A stretch of 64,000 nucleotides of DNA from NCBI RefSeq assembly GCF_001613005.1, contig NZ_BDBN01000034.1, forward strand, positions 34,870 to 98,869, written 5' to 3'. The notes below the pieces were generated by a model. The model was not told where the DNA came from and searched no databases. It saw only the letters and a list, made by a program, of their open reading frames with translations. Positions 45,743 to 55,197 of the stretch are shown here, piece by piece; within the stretch, counting starts at the first letter, position 1, and every line of letters starts with the position of its first letter. Source of the DNA: Nocardia nova NBRC 15556. GTDB taxonomy: Bacteria; Actinomycetota; Actinomycetes; Mycobacteriales; Mycobacteriaceae. A program made the position numbers and the translations under genes.

Positions 45743-46380
45743 GGCGCCTCCCCCGGATCGAAGGCCCGGGCCCGCGCCGTCGTCTCGGCGAAGAATCGCG
45801 CCACGTAGTCGCGCACGTCCGCACCGCCGTCGAAACCGCGCCACAGCAGGCGGATCCGGCCGACGAACTCGTAGCAGGCGTCGATCGGCAGCAGCAGGCA
45901 GCGTGCGGGCGCGTCACCGTCGGGGACCTGGATCAGCAGCGCCTCGACATCGTCGGCGAGATCGCCGAATTCCGGATGCCGCTCCATGAAGGCGGTCCAA
46001 TTGTCCAGGGGCAGTTCGGATTCGGTGGCACCGGCCGGTCCCGGATAGAACGCGACGGTGCGCCCGGCCGACGAACTGTGGAAGAAGAAGGCAAGGCCCA
46101 CAGGGATCTCGAGGCCGTCCCACTCCGGCAGGGTCATCCGGAAATCCGGGAACGAGACGTATCGCCGCGGGACCGCCCGGTAGCGCAGGGCCGCACCTTG
46201 ATCGGTGAACAGCAGAGAGCAGCCCCGGCACACGCACAACATGCGCCGGCTTTCGGTGTCGACGACGTGCGGATGGTCCGCGCCGACGGGTTCCGCGCAC
46301 ATCTCGCACCGCTCCCCCGCGACCGGCGCCGGCGGGCGTTCGGCCGCGAGGCGGCGCAGGGCGCGCACGGTCGGATTCAT
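45739..46380 (-). CDS. hydrogenase-operon protein (DUF5947-like)
   Basis: A 213-residue protein of unknown function. CEMCAEPVGADHPHVVD and MLCVCRGCSLLF near residues 25-55 supply a four-Cys set that would bind zinc or a small iron site. Then FPVGLAFFFHSSSAGRTVAFYPGPAGATES-type beta segments follow. I recall it as DUF5947. ATG at 46380 overlaps the NifU/Rieske-like gene stop (ATGA). Possibly part of an electron-transfer or assembly unit with that protein. Confidence 0.83.
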   Translation of the reverse strand: MNPTVRALRRLAAERPPAPVAGERCEMCAEPVGADHPHVVDTESRRMLCVCRGCSLLFTDQGAALRYRAVPRRYVSFPDFRMTLPEWDGLEIPVGLAFFFHSSSAGRTVAFYPGPAGATESELPLDNWTAFMERHPEFGDLADDVEALLIQVPDGDAPARCLLLPIDACYEFVGRIRLLWRGFDGGADVRDYVARFFAETTARARAFDPGEAP

Positions 46381-47270
46381 CCGCCCACCCCCACCGGAAT
46401 CGCCACCGACAGTTCGCCGTCACGCACCAGCACCGGCAGCGGCTCGAGATGTCCGGCCCCGTCGAGCCGGGCGCCGCCGTGCACGACGTCGAAGTGGGCG
46501 CGGCAACCGGGGCAGCGCAGCACCGGATCGCCGCGGACCCCGCGGTGCAGCACCGCACCGGCCAGCGTCCGATCGCAGTTCGGGCAGTGATCGCGGTAGA
46601 CGTAGATCTCGTCGCCGACTCGGCAGGCGAGCACGCTCAGCCCGGCCAGCGCGAATCCGCCGACCTCACCGGCGGCCAGCTCGGCCAATTCCGGTGCGCC
46701 GATCCAGTTTCCGCCGGATCGCACGTGCGCGAACAGCGTCTCCGGGGCGATCACCGCGGCGTCGGCGCCCGCCTCGGCGGTGACCACCTCGATCGCGGTG
46801 ATCTCCGGGGCGGCCGCGCGCACGGCGTCCTCCACCGCCAGTTCCAGTGTCACCGAGGACGACGGGCAACTGCGGCAGCTTCCGGTCAGCTCCAGCCGCA
46901 CCACCGCCTCCGCGGTGACCTCGAGCAATCGCACGTCGCCGCCGTGCGATCCCAGATACGGCCGCACACTGTCCAGCGCGCCGGCGACCCGGGTCGCCAC
47001 GTCGTGCGGATGCAGGCCGTGCACCAGCAGCAGACTGGCGATCAGGTCGTCGTCGAGCAGACGCTGCACCGTGCCCTCGTCCAGGACAGCGAGGATGCGC
47101 CGCAGACCGGCGCCGTACAGGTCGACCACCTCGCCGACGAGCGCCTCGGCCCGTTCCCGAGCCGCCGCACCGCCCGCGGAACTGGCATCGAGCAGGGTCT
47201 CGATGCGATCGCCCGCGCTGCGCCACCGGTCGTCGCCGACCGTCGCAGCGGACTCACCGTCAGGACGCGT
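46377..47270 (-). CDS. NifU-domain/Rieske-like fusion protein of the hydrogenase operon
   Basis: Two parts are visible. A NifU C-terminal-like domain carries GSHGGDVRLLEV and GSCRSCPSSSVTLELAVEDA (a CxxC that carries Fe-S clusters); a Rieske-like domain follows with CPNCDRTLAG and CPGCRAHFDVVHGG. The only usual start in frame, GTG 47129, would cut off the helical N-terminus (WRSAGDRIETLLDASSAGG...), which is coding in character. GGAGGAGG stands exactly 8 bases before an ACG at 47270, which I take as the probable start (297 residues). Likely electron carrier or cluster donor to the hydrogenase. Confidence 0.8.
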   Translation of the reverse strand, partial: TRPDGESAATVGDDRWRSAGDRIETLLDASSAGGAAARERAEALVGEVVDLYGAGLRRILAVLDEGTVQRLLDDDLIASLLLVHGLHPHDVATRVAGALDSVRPYLGSHGGDVRLLEVTAEAVVRLELTGSCRSCPSSSVTLELAVEDAVRAAAPEITAIEVVTAEAGADAAVIAPETLFAHVRSGGNWIGAPELAELAAGEVGGFALAGLSVLACRVGDEIYVYRDHCPNCDRTLAGAVLHRGVRGDPVLRCPGCRAHFDVVHGGARLDGAGHLEPLPVLVRDGELSVAIPVGVGG

Positions 47271-47309
47271 GGATATCGCCTCCTCCTGCCGCCGGGACCG
47301 GATCTCCCG

Positions 47310-49106
47310 CTATCCGACGGTCGATATCTGTGCCGGTGAATGCACCAGGTCCAGGGTCGTGCCCTTCCCGAGATACATGTGCACGCCGCAGGGCAGGCAG
47401 GGATCGAAGCTGCGCACGGTGCGCATGATGTCGATGCCCTTGAAGTGCTCGCGGTCGTTCTCCTCGAAGATCGGCTGTCCCTGCACCGCGTCCTCGTAGG
47501 GACCTGGCGTGCCGAAGCTGTCGCGCGGGCTGGCATTCCACGGCGTCGGCGGATAGGGGTGGTAGTTCGCGATCTTGCCGTCGCGGATCACCATGTGATG
47601 CGACAGCACCCCGCGCACGGCCTCGGTGAAACCGCAGCCGATCCCCTCGGCGGGCACGTCGAAGTGCTCCCACGTCTTGGTCCGCCCGGCCCGGATCTCC
47701 GCGAGCGCCTGCTCGGCGAAATGCAGTGCGCATGCCGCCGCGTAGGCCTGGAAGTAGGTGCGGGCGCGATCGCGCTCGATGGTGTTGCTCCCGTACTCCG
47801 GAATCTTCCATTCGAGTTCCACCGGCCCCTTCAAGGCGGTCTTGGGCAGGTTGATCTGCACGCTGTGCCCGGTCGAGCGCACGTAGCCGATGTCGACCAG
47901 CCCGGCCAGCGCCGTCGACCACAATCGGGCCAGCGGGCCGCCGCCGGTGTCGAGGGCCAGATGGTCCTTGCCGTCGAACCAGCGCGGTGACATCACCCAG
48001 CTGTACTTGTCCTCGAGGTCGCGTTTCTGCGGCTTCGGGTTGGTGTGCTGATTCCACGGATGGCGCCGGTCCACCGGATTGCCCAGCGGATCGGTCTTCA
48101 CGAACATATCCTGATCGGTCCAGTCGTCGTAATACGAACTGCCCAAAAGGATTCGGAGTCCGAGGTTGATGTCGACCAGCGAGGTGGTGACGAGTTTGCC
48201 GTCCACCACCACCCCCGGCGTCACGAACATCCGCCGGCCCCAGTCCTCCATATCCTTGTACTCGAAGTTGCAGACCTCCGGATCCTGGAACGAGCCCCAG
48301 CATCCCAGCAGGGTGCGCCGCAGCCCGACCCGCTCGTATCCGGGCACCGCCGTGTAGAAGAAGTCGAACAGGTCGTCGTGCATCGGCACGACCTTCTTCA
48401 TGAATTCGACGTAGCGCATCAGCCGCGACATGTAGTCGGTCATCAGCTGGACGGTCGCGACCGTGCCGACGCCGCCGGGATACAGCGTCGAGGGATGCAC
48501 GTGCCGGCCTTCCATGAGGCAGAACATCTCTCGCGTATACCGGCTCACCTGCAGCGCCTCGCGGTAGAACTCACCGGTGAAGGGATTGAGCGCTTCCATG
48601 ATGTCGCCGATGGTGCGATAGCCGTGCATCGCGGCGTGCGGCGCCTCGGCCTTTCGAGCGGCGTCGAGAACGCTCGGATTGGTTTCGGCCACCATCTTTT
48701 CGCAGAAGTCCACCCCGACCAGATTCTCCTGGAAGATGTTGTGGTCGAACATGTATTCCGCGGCCTCGCCGAGATTGACGATCCACTCGCCCAGATGCGG
48801 CGGCTTCACGCCATAGGCCATGTTCTGGCAATAGCACGAACAGGTGGCGTGATTGTCACCGCAGATTCCGCAGATGCGACTGGTGATGAAGTGCGCATCG
48901 CGCGGATCCTTGCCGCGCATGAATATCGAATAGCCGCGGAAGATGGACGACGTGCTGTGACATTCGACCACTTCGCGATTCTCGAAATCGATCTTCGTGT
49001 AGATACCGAGGCTGCCGACGATACGGGTGATCGGGTCCCACGCCATTTCGACGAGCGACTCCGGCTCGATCTTCTTGTGCGACGCCTCCGGGATGATCTG
49101 TGTCAT
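47310..49106 (-). CDS. hhyL: [NiFe]-hydrogenase large subunit, group 1h (actinobacterial high-affinity type)
   Basis: Oxidises H2, including at trace levels, at a NiFe(CN)2CO site. The 598-residue protein has the L1 motif RICGICGDNHATCS (Cys79, Cys82) and the L2 motif DPCLPCGVH (Cys570, Cys573, His576). A 22-residue tail follows His576 for the maturation protease to remove. RICGICGDNHATCS and the AYGVKPPHLGEW context are of the group 1h type, which in mycobacteria, Streptomyces and Rhodococcus uses atmospheric hydrogen. ATG at 49106 after AGGAGG at 8 bases, 12 bases past the small-subunit gene. Confidence 0.96.
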   Translation of the reverse strand: MTQIIPEASHKKIEPESLVEMAWDPITRIVGSLGIYTKIDFENREVVECHSTSSIFRGYSIFMRGKDPRDAHFITSRICGICGDNHATCSCYCQNMAYGVKPPHLGEWIVNLGEAAEYMFDHNIFQENLVGVDFCEKMVAETNPSVLDAARKAEAPHAAMHGYRTIGDIMEALNPFTGEFYREALQVSRYTREMFCLMEGRHVHPSTLYPGGVGTVATVQLMTDYMSRLMRYVEFMKKVVPMHDDLFDFFYTAVPGYERVGLRRTLLGCWGSFQDPEVCNFEYKDMEDWGRRMFVTPGVVVDGKLVTTSLVDINLGLRILLGSSYYDDWTDQDMFVKTDPLGNPVDRRHPWNQHTNPKPQKRDLEDKYSWVMSPRWFDGKDHLALDTGGGPLARLWSTALAGLVDIGYVRSTGHSVQINLPKTALKGPVELEWKIPEYGSNTIERDRARTYFQAYAAACALHFAEQALAEIRAGRTKTWEHFDVPAEGIGCGFTEAVRGVLSHHMVIRDGKIANYHPYPPTPWNASPRDSFGTPGPYEDAVQGQPIFEENDREHFKGIDIMRTVRSFDPCLPCGVHMYLGKGTTLDLVHSPAQISTVG

Positions 49107-49118
49107 CGCGAGATCCTC

Positions 49119-50174
<1,056 letters not shown>

Positions 50175-50231
50175 GAATGCCGCCTTCCCGAGCCGGGCGG
50201 GGGCTGGCCGATCCGGCTCGAAGCCGTCTCA

Positions 50232-50255
50232 ATCTGTGATACAGACCACACAGAT
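50232..50255. promoter_or_regulatory. inverted repeat between hypB and the hydrogenase small subunit gene
   Basis: ATCTGTG (50232-50238) and CACAGAT (50249-50255) form a perfect 7-bp inverted repeat with a 10-base centre, in the only sizeable gap (82 bases) in the upstream half of the operon and right after the hypB stop. It could be an operator for an internal promoter of the structural genes. Confidence 0.5.
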
Positions 50256-50256
50256 G

Positions 50257-51195
50257 TTAGTCGCGTGACATATGAACCTCAATGGGTGCGCCGACCGCGG
50301 ACGGGCGTTGCCCGGCCAGCCAGCCGTACCAGTCGTCGAGGCCCTCTCCGCTGGTCGCCGATATCGCGAGGACCGGCACCCCGGAGTTGATCGTGTGGAT
50401 GTAGCGCGTACAGGCGGCGAGATCGAAGTCGACATAGGGCAGCAGGTCGATCTTGTTGATCAGCACGAGCCCGGCCGCGGCGAACATATGCGGATATTTC
50501 AGCGGCTTGTCGGTCCCCTCGGTCACCGAGACGATCACGACCTTCGCGTGCTCGCCGAGGTCGAACAGCGCCGGGCACACCAGATTGCCGACGTTCTCGA
50601 TCAAGACCACGCTGCCGCGCGCCGGGGCCAGCGAGTCGAGCGCGCCGCGGGTCATCTGCGCGTCGAGATGACAGCCGGCGCCGGTGTTGATCTGCACCAC
50701 GGGGCAGCCGGTGGACTCGATCCGACGCGCGTCCAGCAGCGTCTCCTGATCGCCCTCGACGACGGCGATCGGCATGCCCGGGCATTCCCGAATGGTGCGT
50801 TCGAGCAGCGTCGTCTTGCCCGCGCCCGGTGAGCTGGTGAGGTTCAGCGCGAGGATGTCCCGCTCGGCCAGCCAGCGCCGATTCTCTTGTGCCAGTTGGT
50901 CGTTCTTGGCCAGCACCTTCTGTTCCAGAGTCACCGTCGCGGTCGGCGGACCGCCCTCCTCGTGCCGGGAATCGCGATCGTGCCCGTCGCCTCGGCGGGG
51001 ACCGTGCTCGTGCGGGTGGCTGCCGTCGTGCGGGTGATCGTGGCCGTGACCGCCGTCGTGCGAGTGGTCGTGGCCGTGACCGGCATCGTGGGAGTGGTCG
51101 TGGCCGTGATCGCCGTCGTGCGGATGTTCGTGCTCGTGCGGGCCGGTGATCACCGCCTGGGTGTCGTCGCCGCCGCATCCGCAGGTTGCGCACAT
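50257..51195 (-). CDS. hypB: nickel-inserting GTPase HypB
   Basis: Delivers nickel to the large subunit with HypA. The 312-residue protein begins MCATCGCGG, the high-affinity metal-binding CxxCxC motif, then has a His/Asp/Gly-rich stretch (about residues 20-65) that can store nickel. The GTPase domain has the P-loop SSPGAGKTTLL (about 120), EGDQET, and NKIDLLPY (about 245). It starts inside the hypA gene, overlapping it by 46 bases, after GGAGG at 10 bases. Confidence 0.97.
   Translation of the reverse strand: MCATCGCGGDDTQAVITGPHEHEHPHDGDHGHDHSHDAGHGHDHSHDGGHGHDHPHDGSHPHEHGPRRGDGHDRDSRHEEGGPPTATVTLEQKVLAKNDQLAQENRRWLAERDILALNLTSSPGAGKTTLLERTIRECPGMPIAVVEGDQETLLDARRIESTGCPVVQINTGAGCHLDAQMTRGALDSLAPARGSVVLIENVGNLVCPALFDLGEHAKVVIVSVTEGTDKPLKYPHMFAAAGLVLINKIDLLPYVDFDLAACTRYIHTINSGVPVLAISATSGEGLDDWYGWLAGQRPSAVGAPIEVHMSRD
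51031..51120 (+). repeat. three tandem 30-bp repeats in hypB
   Basis: Units at 51031, 51061 and 51091, each ending in CGTCGTG or a near match and sharing TCGTGGCCGTGA; partial copies flank them. They encode the HDHSHDxGHG ten-residue repeats of the histidine-rich region of HypB. Copy number is likely to vary between strains. Confidence 0.85.
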
Positions 51196-51527
51196 GTGTC
51201 ACTCACCTCCATGGAGCGGATTCGCAGCTCCCGCCCGGCGCGGATGTCGACGTCGGCGCTGCCGCACGCGCACAGCGGGATCAAATCGGGCAGAGCGAAT
51301 TCGGCGCCGCAGGTGCGGCAGCGCGCCCGGCCCGGAACTTCCTCGATCACGAGTTCGGCGCCCTCGGCGAGGGTCCCTTCGGCCGCGAGGCCGAAACAGA
51401 AGTGCAGGGAATCCGGAACCACCGCGCAGAGCATCCCGATCGCGACGGTCACGCGGTGCACCCGCCGCCCGGCAGCGTGTTCACACGCGCCGCTCACGAT
51501 CCCCTGCGCGATTGCCAGCTCGTGCAT
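51150..51527 (-). CDS. hypA: nickel metallochaperone HypA
   Basis: A 125-residue protein that hands nickel to the hydrogenase with HypB. It starts MHELAIAQGIV; His2 is the nickel ligand. The zinc site is CRTCGAEF and LCACGS (about 70 and 88). The normal protein ends about SMEV; here some 17 residues more follow, encoded in the overlap with hypB. First gene of the minus-strand hydrogenase operon, with a 284-base gap to the divergent patatin gene that must hold its promoter. Confidence 0.96.
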   Translation of the reverse strand: MHELAIAQGIVSGACEHAAGRRVHRVTVAIGMLCAVVPDSLHFCFGLAAEGTLAEGAELVIEEVPGRARCRTCGAEFALPDLIPLCACGSADVDIRAGRELRIRSMEVSDTCAQPADAAATTPRR

Positions 51528-51811
51528 GAGTTCTCTCGATTCATCGATGCGCCGATTCATCGCAGGCCGACCCACTCAGCGTACTCCGGCAACTTTCCCG
51601 CACAACCCGCTTACCAGGAGATCCGCTCGTCCCGGCTGCCCCCGGCGATCACTCGGCGCCGCCCCCTTCGGCGGTCCCAGGGATACGTCTACCCGCTGCG
51701 GTCCGGCCCTTCCGCGCTCACCTGCTGCGGACGTCACACCGTGGCCCGTGTGCCGACACCGGGCCCCGGCTGTGGGAGCACCACCCCGCGGGTCGCCGGT
51801 AGGCTCGACGC

Positions 51812-52555
51812 GTGACTTCCGCTCTGCAGCCCAACGGTTTTCGGTCCGCGCTCGTGCTGGGCGGAGGTGGATCGGTCGGCACCGTGTGGACGGTCGGGCT
51901 GCTGGTCGGCCTGCGGGAAGCCGGGATCGACCTCGCGCGAGCGGACCGCATCGTCGGCACCTCGGCCGGCGCGGTCGTCGCCGCGGTACTCGCCGAGGGC
52001 GGCGACGTCGCCCGCTTGCTCACCCCGCCCGGGCCGGGGCAGGAACCCGCCCCGGCCGTCCCTGCCGACGCCGCCGAACACGTGGCGCGAATGGACGCCC
52101 TGCTGGCGATGCCGCACTGGCCGAACCGCGATCTGATCATCACCTCGGTCGATGCCGAGTCCGGAGAGCTGCGGGCGTGGGCCCGAACCGATGCGGCGTC
52201 CGTGGCGGAGGCGGTCGCGGCGAGCACGGCGGTGCCGGGAGTGTTCCCGCCGATCCCGATCGACGGCGGCCGCTACGCCGACGGCGGCGTGCGCTCCCCG
52301 ATCAACGCCGACCTCGCGGCCGGCGCCGAGACGATCGTGATCCTCGAACCGGGCGCCCACCTCTACCCCCGAGCCGAGACCGACCACGAACTCGCCTCGG
52401 CCACAACGGTTTCCCTGTCCCCCGACGCCCAAGCCACAGCCGCCACCGGGGCGGACGTCTTCGATCCGGCCGCACTCCGGCCCGCCTACGAGGCGGGCCT
52501 GCGCCAGAGCGCGGTCGCCACCGCACGCCTACGTGAGATCTGGCCCGCGCCATAG
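51812..52555 (+). CDS. patatin-like phospholipase
   Basis: A 247-residue Ser-Asp lipid acyl hydrolase. The oxyanion loop LVLGGGGSVGTVW (about 14-26), the nucleophile motif GTSAG with Ser51, and the catalytic Asp in YADGGVRSP (about 153) are all present. No signal peptide, so it probably acts on membrane lipids from the cytoplasm. GTG start at 51812. A hairpin follows the stop. Confidence 0.92.
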   Translation: MTSALQPNGFRSALVLGGGGSVGTVWTVGLLVGLREAGIDLARADRIVGTSAGAVVAAVLAEGGDVARLLTPPGPGQEPAPAVPADAAEHVARMDALLAMPHWPNRDLIITSVDAESGELRAWARTDAASVAEAVAASTAVPGVFPPIPIDGGRYADGGVRSPINADLAAGAETIVILEPGAHLYPRAETDHELASATTVSLSPDAQATAATGADVFDPAALRPAYEAGLRQSAVATARLREIWPAP

Positions 52556-52578
52556 CCCGACGCATGTGCGGTCGGGCT
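52554..52578. terminator. hairpin at the end of the patatin gene
   Basis: AGCCCGAC (52554-52561) pairs with GTCGGGCT (52571-52578) around 9 bases. It lies at the stop of the patatin gene and just before the stop of the convergent 103-residue gene, and can serve both. Confidence 0.7.
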
Positions 52579-52580
52579 GG

Positions 52581-52892
52581 TCACCGCCCGCCGGTCACCA
52601 CGCCGACCGCGACACCGATGACCGCGGCGTTGTAGAAGAATCCGAGCACCGAATGCACCAGCACTTGTGCGCGGATGTCGCGATGTGCCCTGCACTTCGA
52701 CGAGCCATTCCTCGGGGTCCTCCTCGCGCCGGTGCCGCCACAGCCGCACCGCCCAGATCCGACGTAGACGGCTGTCAGCACGTCCCAGATCAGGAGCCCG
52801 GCGTTCGGAGCGCCGACCCACAACACGGCCAGCCCCACGACCACGAGCCCTGCCTCCATCACCCGGCTGACGATCACTCTCGGCCTGATCAT
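52581..52892 (-). CDS. small membrane protein with an apparent internal double frameshift
   Basis: As it stands, 103 residues: two membrane segments (GLVVVGLAVLWVGAPNAGLLIW and VHSVLGFFYNAAVIGVAVGVV) joined by an odd Gly/Cys/Arg-rich stretch (about residues 46-74). In another frame that same DNA reads IWAVRLWRHRREEDPEEWLV and EVQGTSRH, a normal-looking cytoplasmic loop. Loss of a base near 52763 and a second indel near 52675 would explain this. Unknown family. It may be a variant still in frame overall, or a sequence error. Confidence 0.6.
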   Translation of the reverse strand: MIRPRVIVSRVMEAGLVVVGLAVLWVGAPNAGLLIWDVLTAVYVGSGRCGCGGTGARRTPRNGSSKCRAHRDIRAQVLVHSVLGFFYNAAVIGVAVGVVTGGR

Positions 52893-53039
52893 GAACCGAT
52901 CATCGTCGCAGTCGGCGCCCGATTGTCGGACGTACCGTCGGGCACCGCGTCGCGTTACGTCCTGCCGCCCCTGCGGCTTTCAGAAGATCCTCAGCTTCAC
53001 GCGGCCGACGCAGCGACGGATCCGGTTTACGGTGGTGCG

Positions 53040-53987
53040 ATGGGTAAGCCGTTCGCACCGATTCCGGCCGTCGTCGCGGCAGCCGGTCTGCTCGCCGCAG
53101 TGGGCGGATGTGCTCCCCTGCACGCCGCCCCGACCGGGGACCGGGCGGTCACGGTGGAGTCGAGCGGTCTGCCACGGCAGTACCTGATCCACGAACCGTC
53201 ATCACCCGGGCCGGGGAGACGACCGGCCGTCCTCATCTTCCACGGCGGCGGCGGAACAGCCGAAAACATGGCCGCCACAACCGGTTTCGATGCCCTGGCC
53301 GACACCGAGGGTTTCGTCGCCGTCTACCCCGTCGGCTCCGACAAGAGCTGGAACGACGGCCGGGGCGCGGACACCACCGCGGGCGCGAAGCGGATCGACG
53401 ATATCGCCTTCGTCTCCGCGATCATCGACCGCCTCGTCGCCGACAACGACGTCGATCCGACCCGCGTCTATGCCACCGGCCTGTCCAACGGCGCGATGTT
53501 CACCGAGTACCTCGGCTGCCGGCTCTCGGCCGAGATCGCCGCGATCGCGCCGGTCGCCGGACCGCTTCCCGCCGCCGATGCCGCCAACTGCGCGCCCACG
53601 CATCCGCTGCCGGTGCTCGAAATCCACGGCACCGCGGACCCGGTCGTCCCCTACGACGGCGGAGTCGTGCGGATGACCTCCGGCCGCCTCGGCCCTGGCA
53701 CCAGCCCTGTCCTGTCCGTCGACGCCACCCAGCAACTGTGGCGCTCGAAAAACCGGTGCGGCCCCGTCACGACCGCCGAACTGCCGACTGTCGTCGACGA
53801 CGGAACCACCGTCCACACCGCGACCGCCGCGTGTGCCGACAACACTCGGGTAGCGGCGTATTCGATCGACAACGGCGGCCACACCTGGCCCGGCGGCCCG
53901 CAATATCTGCCCGCCGCCCTCGTCGGCAAGGTCAGCCGGCAATTCGACGCCGCCACCGTCATCTGGCAGTTCTTCAGCGGCCGATAA
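53040..53987 (+). CDS. secreted esterase lipoprotein (LpqC/PHB-depolymerase-like)
   Basis: A 315-residue alpha/beta hydrolase. A signal peptide ends in the lipobox VGGC, so Cys24 is lipidated and the enzyme sits on the outer face of the membrane. VLIFHGGGGTAENMA gives the oxyanion hole, GLSNGAMF the nucleophile Ser (about 160), GTADPVVPYDGG the Asp, and NGGHTWPGG the His. The set matches LpqC, feruloyl esterases and PHB depolymerases; the ester it cuts is unknown. ATG at 53040; weak ribosome site. Confidence 0.9.
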   Translation: MGKPFAPIPAVVAAAGLLAAVGGCAPLHAAPTGDRAVTVESSGLPRQYLIHEPSSPGPGRRPAVLIFHGGGGTAENMAATTGFDALADTEGFVAVYPVGSDKSWNDGRGADTTAGAKRIDDIAFVSAIIDRLVADNDVDPTRVYATGLSNGAMFTEYLGCRLSAEIAAIAPVAGPLPAADAANCAPTHPLPVLEIHGTADPVVPYDGGVVRMTSGRLGPGTSPVLSVDATQQLWRSKNRCGPVTTAELPTVVDDGTTVHTATAACADNTRVAAYSIDNGGHTWPGGPQYLPAALVGKVSRQFDAATVIWQFFSGR

Positions 53988-54010
53988 CGCCCCGAGTCCG
54001 TGGCAGGCGG

Positions 54011-55150
54011 CTACTTCGCGAGTGAGCGGCTGATGACCAGACGCTGAATCTGGTTGGTGCCCTCGAAGATCTGCGTGATCTTGGCTTCCCGCATATACCG
54101 CTCGACACGGAAGTCGCGGGTGTAGCCGTAGCCTCCGAAGACCTGCACCGCGTCGGTGGTCACCTTCATCGCGGCGTCGGTGGCTACGAGCTTGGCGACC
54201 GAGGCCTGCCGCGAGTAGGGCAGTCCGGCATCGCGACGGCGCGCGGCGTCGAGGTAGGTGGCCCGGGCAGAGTCGACGGCGGCGGCCATATCGGCGAGCA
54301 GGAACCCCAGGCCCTGATGATCGATGATCTTGCGGCCGAAGGTGCTGCGCTCCTTCGCATAGCCGACGGCCTCGTCGAGCGCCGCCTGCGCCAATCCCGT
54401 CGCCACCGCGGCGATCCCGAGACGCCCGGAATCCAAGGCGCTCAAAGCGATTTGCAGACCTTGCCCCTCGGCGCCGATCCGCCGCTCCGCGGTCAGGTAC
54501 GCGTCGTCGTAATGCGCGGTCGTGGTCGGCACCGCGTGCAGGCCCATCTTTTCCTCGGGCTTGCCGAAACTCAGACCCTCGAGGTCCTTCGGCACCAGGA
54601 AGCACGAGATCCCGCGCGAGCCTTCACCGGTCCGGGCGAACACGTTGTAGAAGTCGGCGATCCCCCCGTGAGTGATCCACGCCTTGGTGCCGCTGAGCCG
54701 ATAACCACCGTCCACCGGCACGGCCTTGCACGCCACCGCCGCGGCATCCGATCCCGCTTGCGGTTCGGACAGGCTGTAGGCGCCGATCGTGGTGCCGCCG
54801 AGCATTTCCGGTAGCCAGCGGCGCTGCTGTTCCTCGGTCCCGAATGCCATCAGCGGATGGCAGGCGAGGCTGTGCACGCTCACCGCCACCGCGACGGCCG
54901 CCCATCGCGCCGCGATCTCCTCGAGCACCTGCAAATACACCTCGTAGGGCTGGCCGCCCCCGCCCCACTCCTGCGGATACGGCAGACTCAGCAACCCCGC
55001 CTCGCCGAGCGTGGCGAAGACACCGCTCGGATACGACTCCGACCGCTCGTGCTCGTCGACGATCGGCGCGAGCGCCTTGTCCGCGATGTCACGGGTGAGC
55101 TGGATCAGCTCGTGCGCCTCGTCGGTGGGCAGCAATCGATCGACAGCCAC
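54011..55150 (-). CDS. acyl-CoA dehydrogenase
   Basis: A 379-residue FAD enzyme that makes trans-2-enoyl-CoA in beta-oxidation. YSLSEPQAGSDAAAV (about 128) and KAWITHGG (about 156) are the flavin-binding motifs. The catalytic Glu lies in QIFEGTNQIQRL (about 365), and RSTFGRKIIDHQGLGFLLADMA is typical. GTG start at 55150 has GGGAGG upstream. It is divergent from a TetR gene across a perfect palindrome, so induction by an acyl-CoA or fatty acid is likely. The substrate chain is unknown. Confidence 0.94.
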   Translation of the reverse strand: MAVDRLLPTDEAHELIQLTRDIADKALAPIVDEHERSESYPSGVFATLGEAGLLSLPYPQEWGGGGQPYEVYLQVLEEIAARWAAVAVAVSVHSLACHPLMAFGTEEQQRRWLPEMLGGTTIGAYSLSEPQAGSDAAAVACKAVPVDGGYRLSGTKAWITHGGIADFYNVFARTGEGSRGISCFLVPKDLEGLSFGKPEEKMGLHAVPTTTAHYDDAYLTAERRIGAEGQGLQIALSALDSGRLGIAAVATGLAQAALDEAVGYAKERSTFGRKIIDHQGLGFLLADMAAAVDSARATYLDAARRRDAGLPYSRQASVAKLVATDAAMKVTTDAVQVFGGYGYTRDFRVERYMREAKITQIFEGTNQIQRLVISRSLAK

Positions 55151-55197
55151 GACATCCTCCCTCTCGGCTACGCCTGGCAGTACTCTGTTATCGGCCA

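Noticed and set aside
50232..50255. CRP-type binding site
   Set aside because: The TGTG and CACA arms are 10 bases apart rather than the 8 expected for the CRP family, so I report only an inverted repeat.
51001..51125. Regular 30-bp spaced repeats, possible CRISPR
   Set aside because: Units are adjacent with no spacers and translate as the histidine-rich repeats of HypB.
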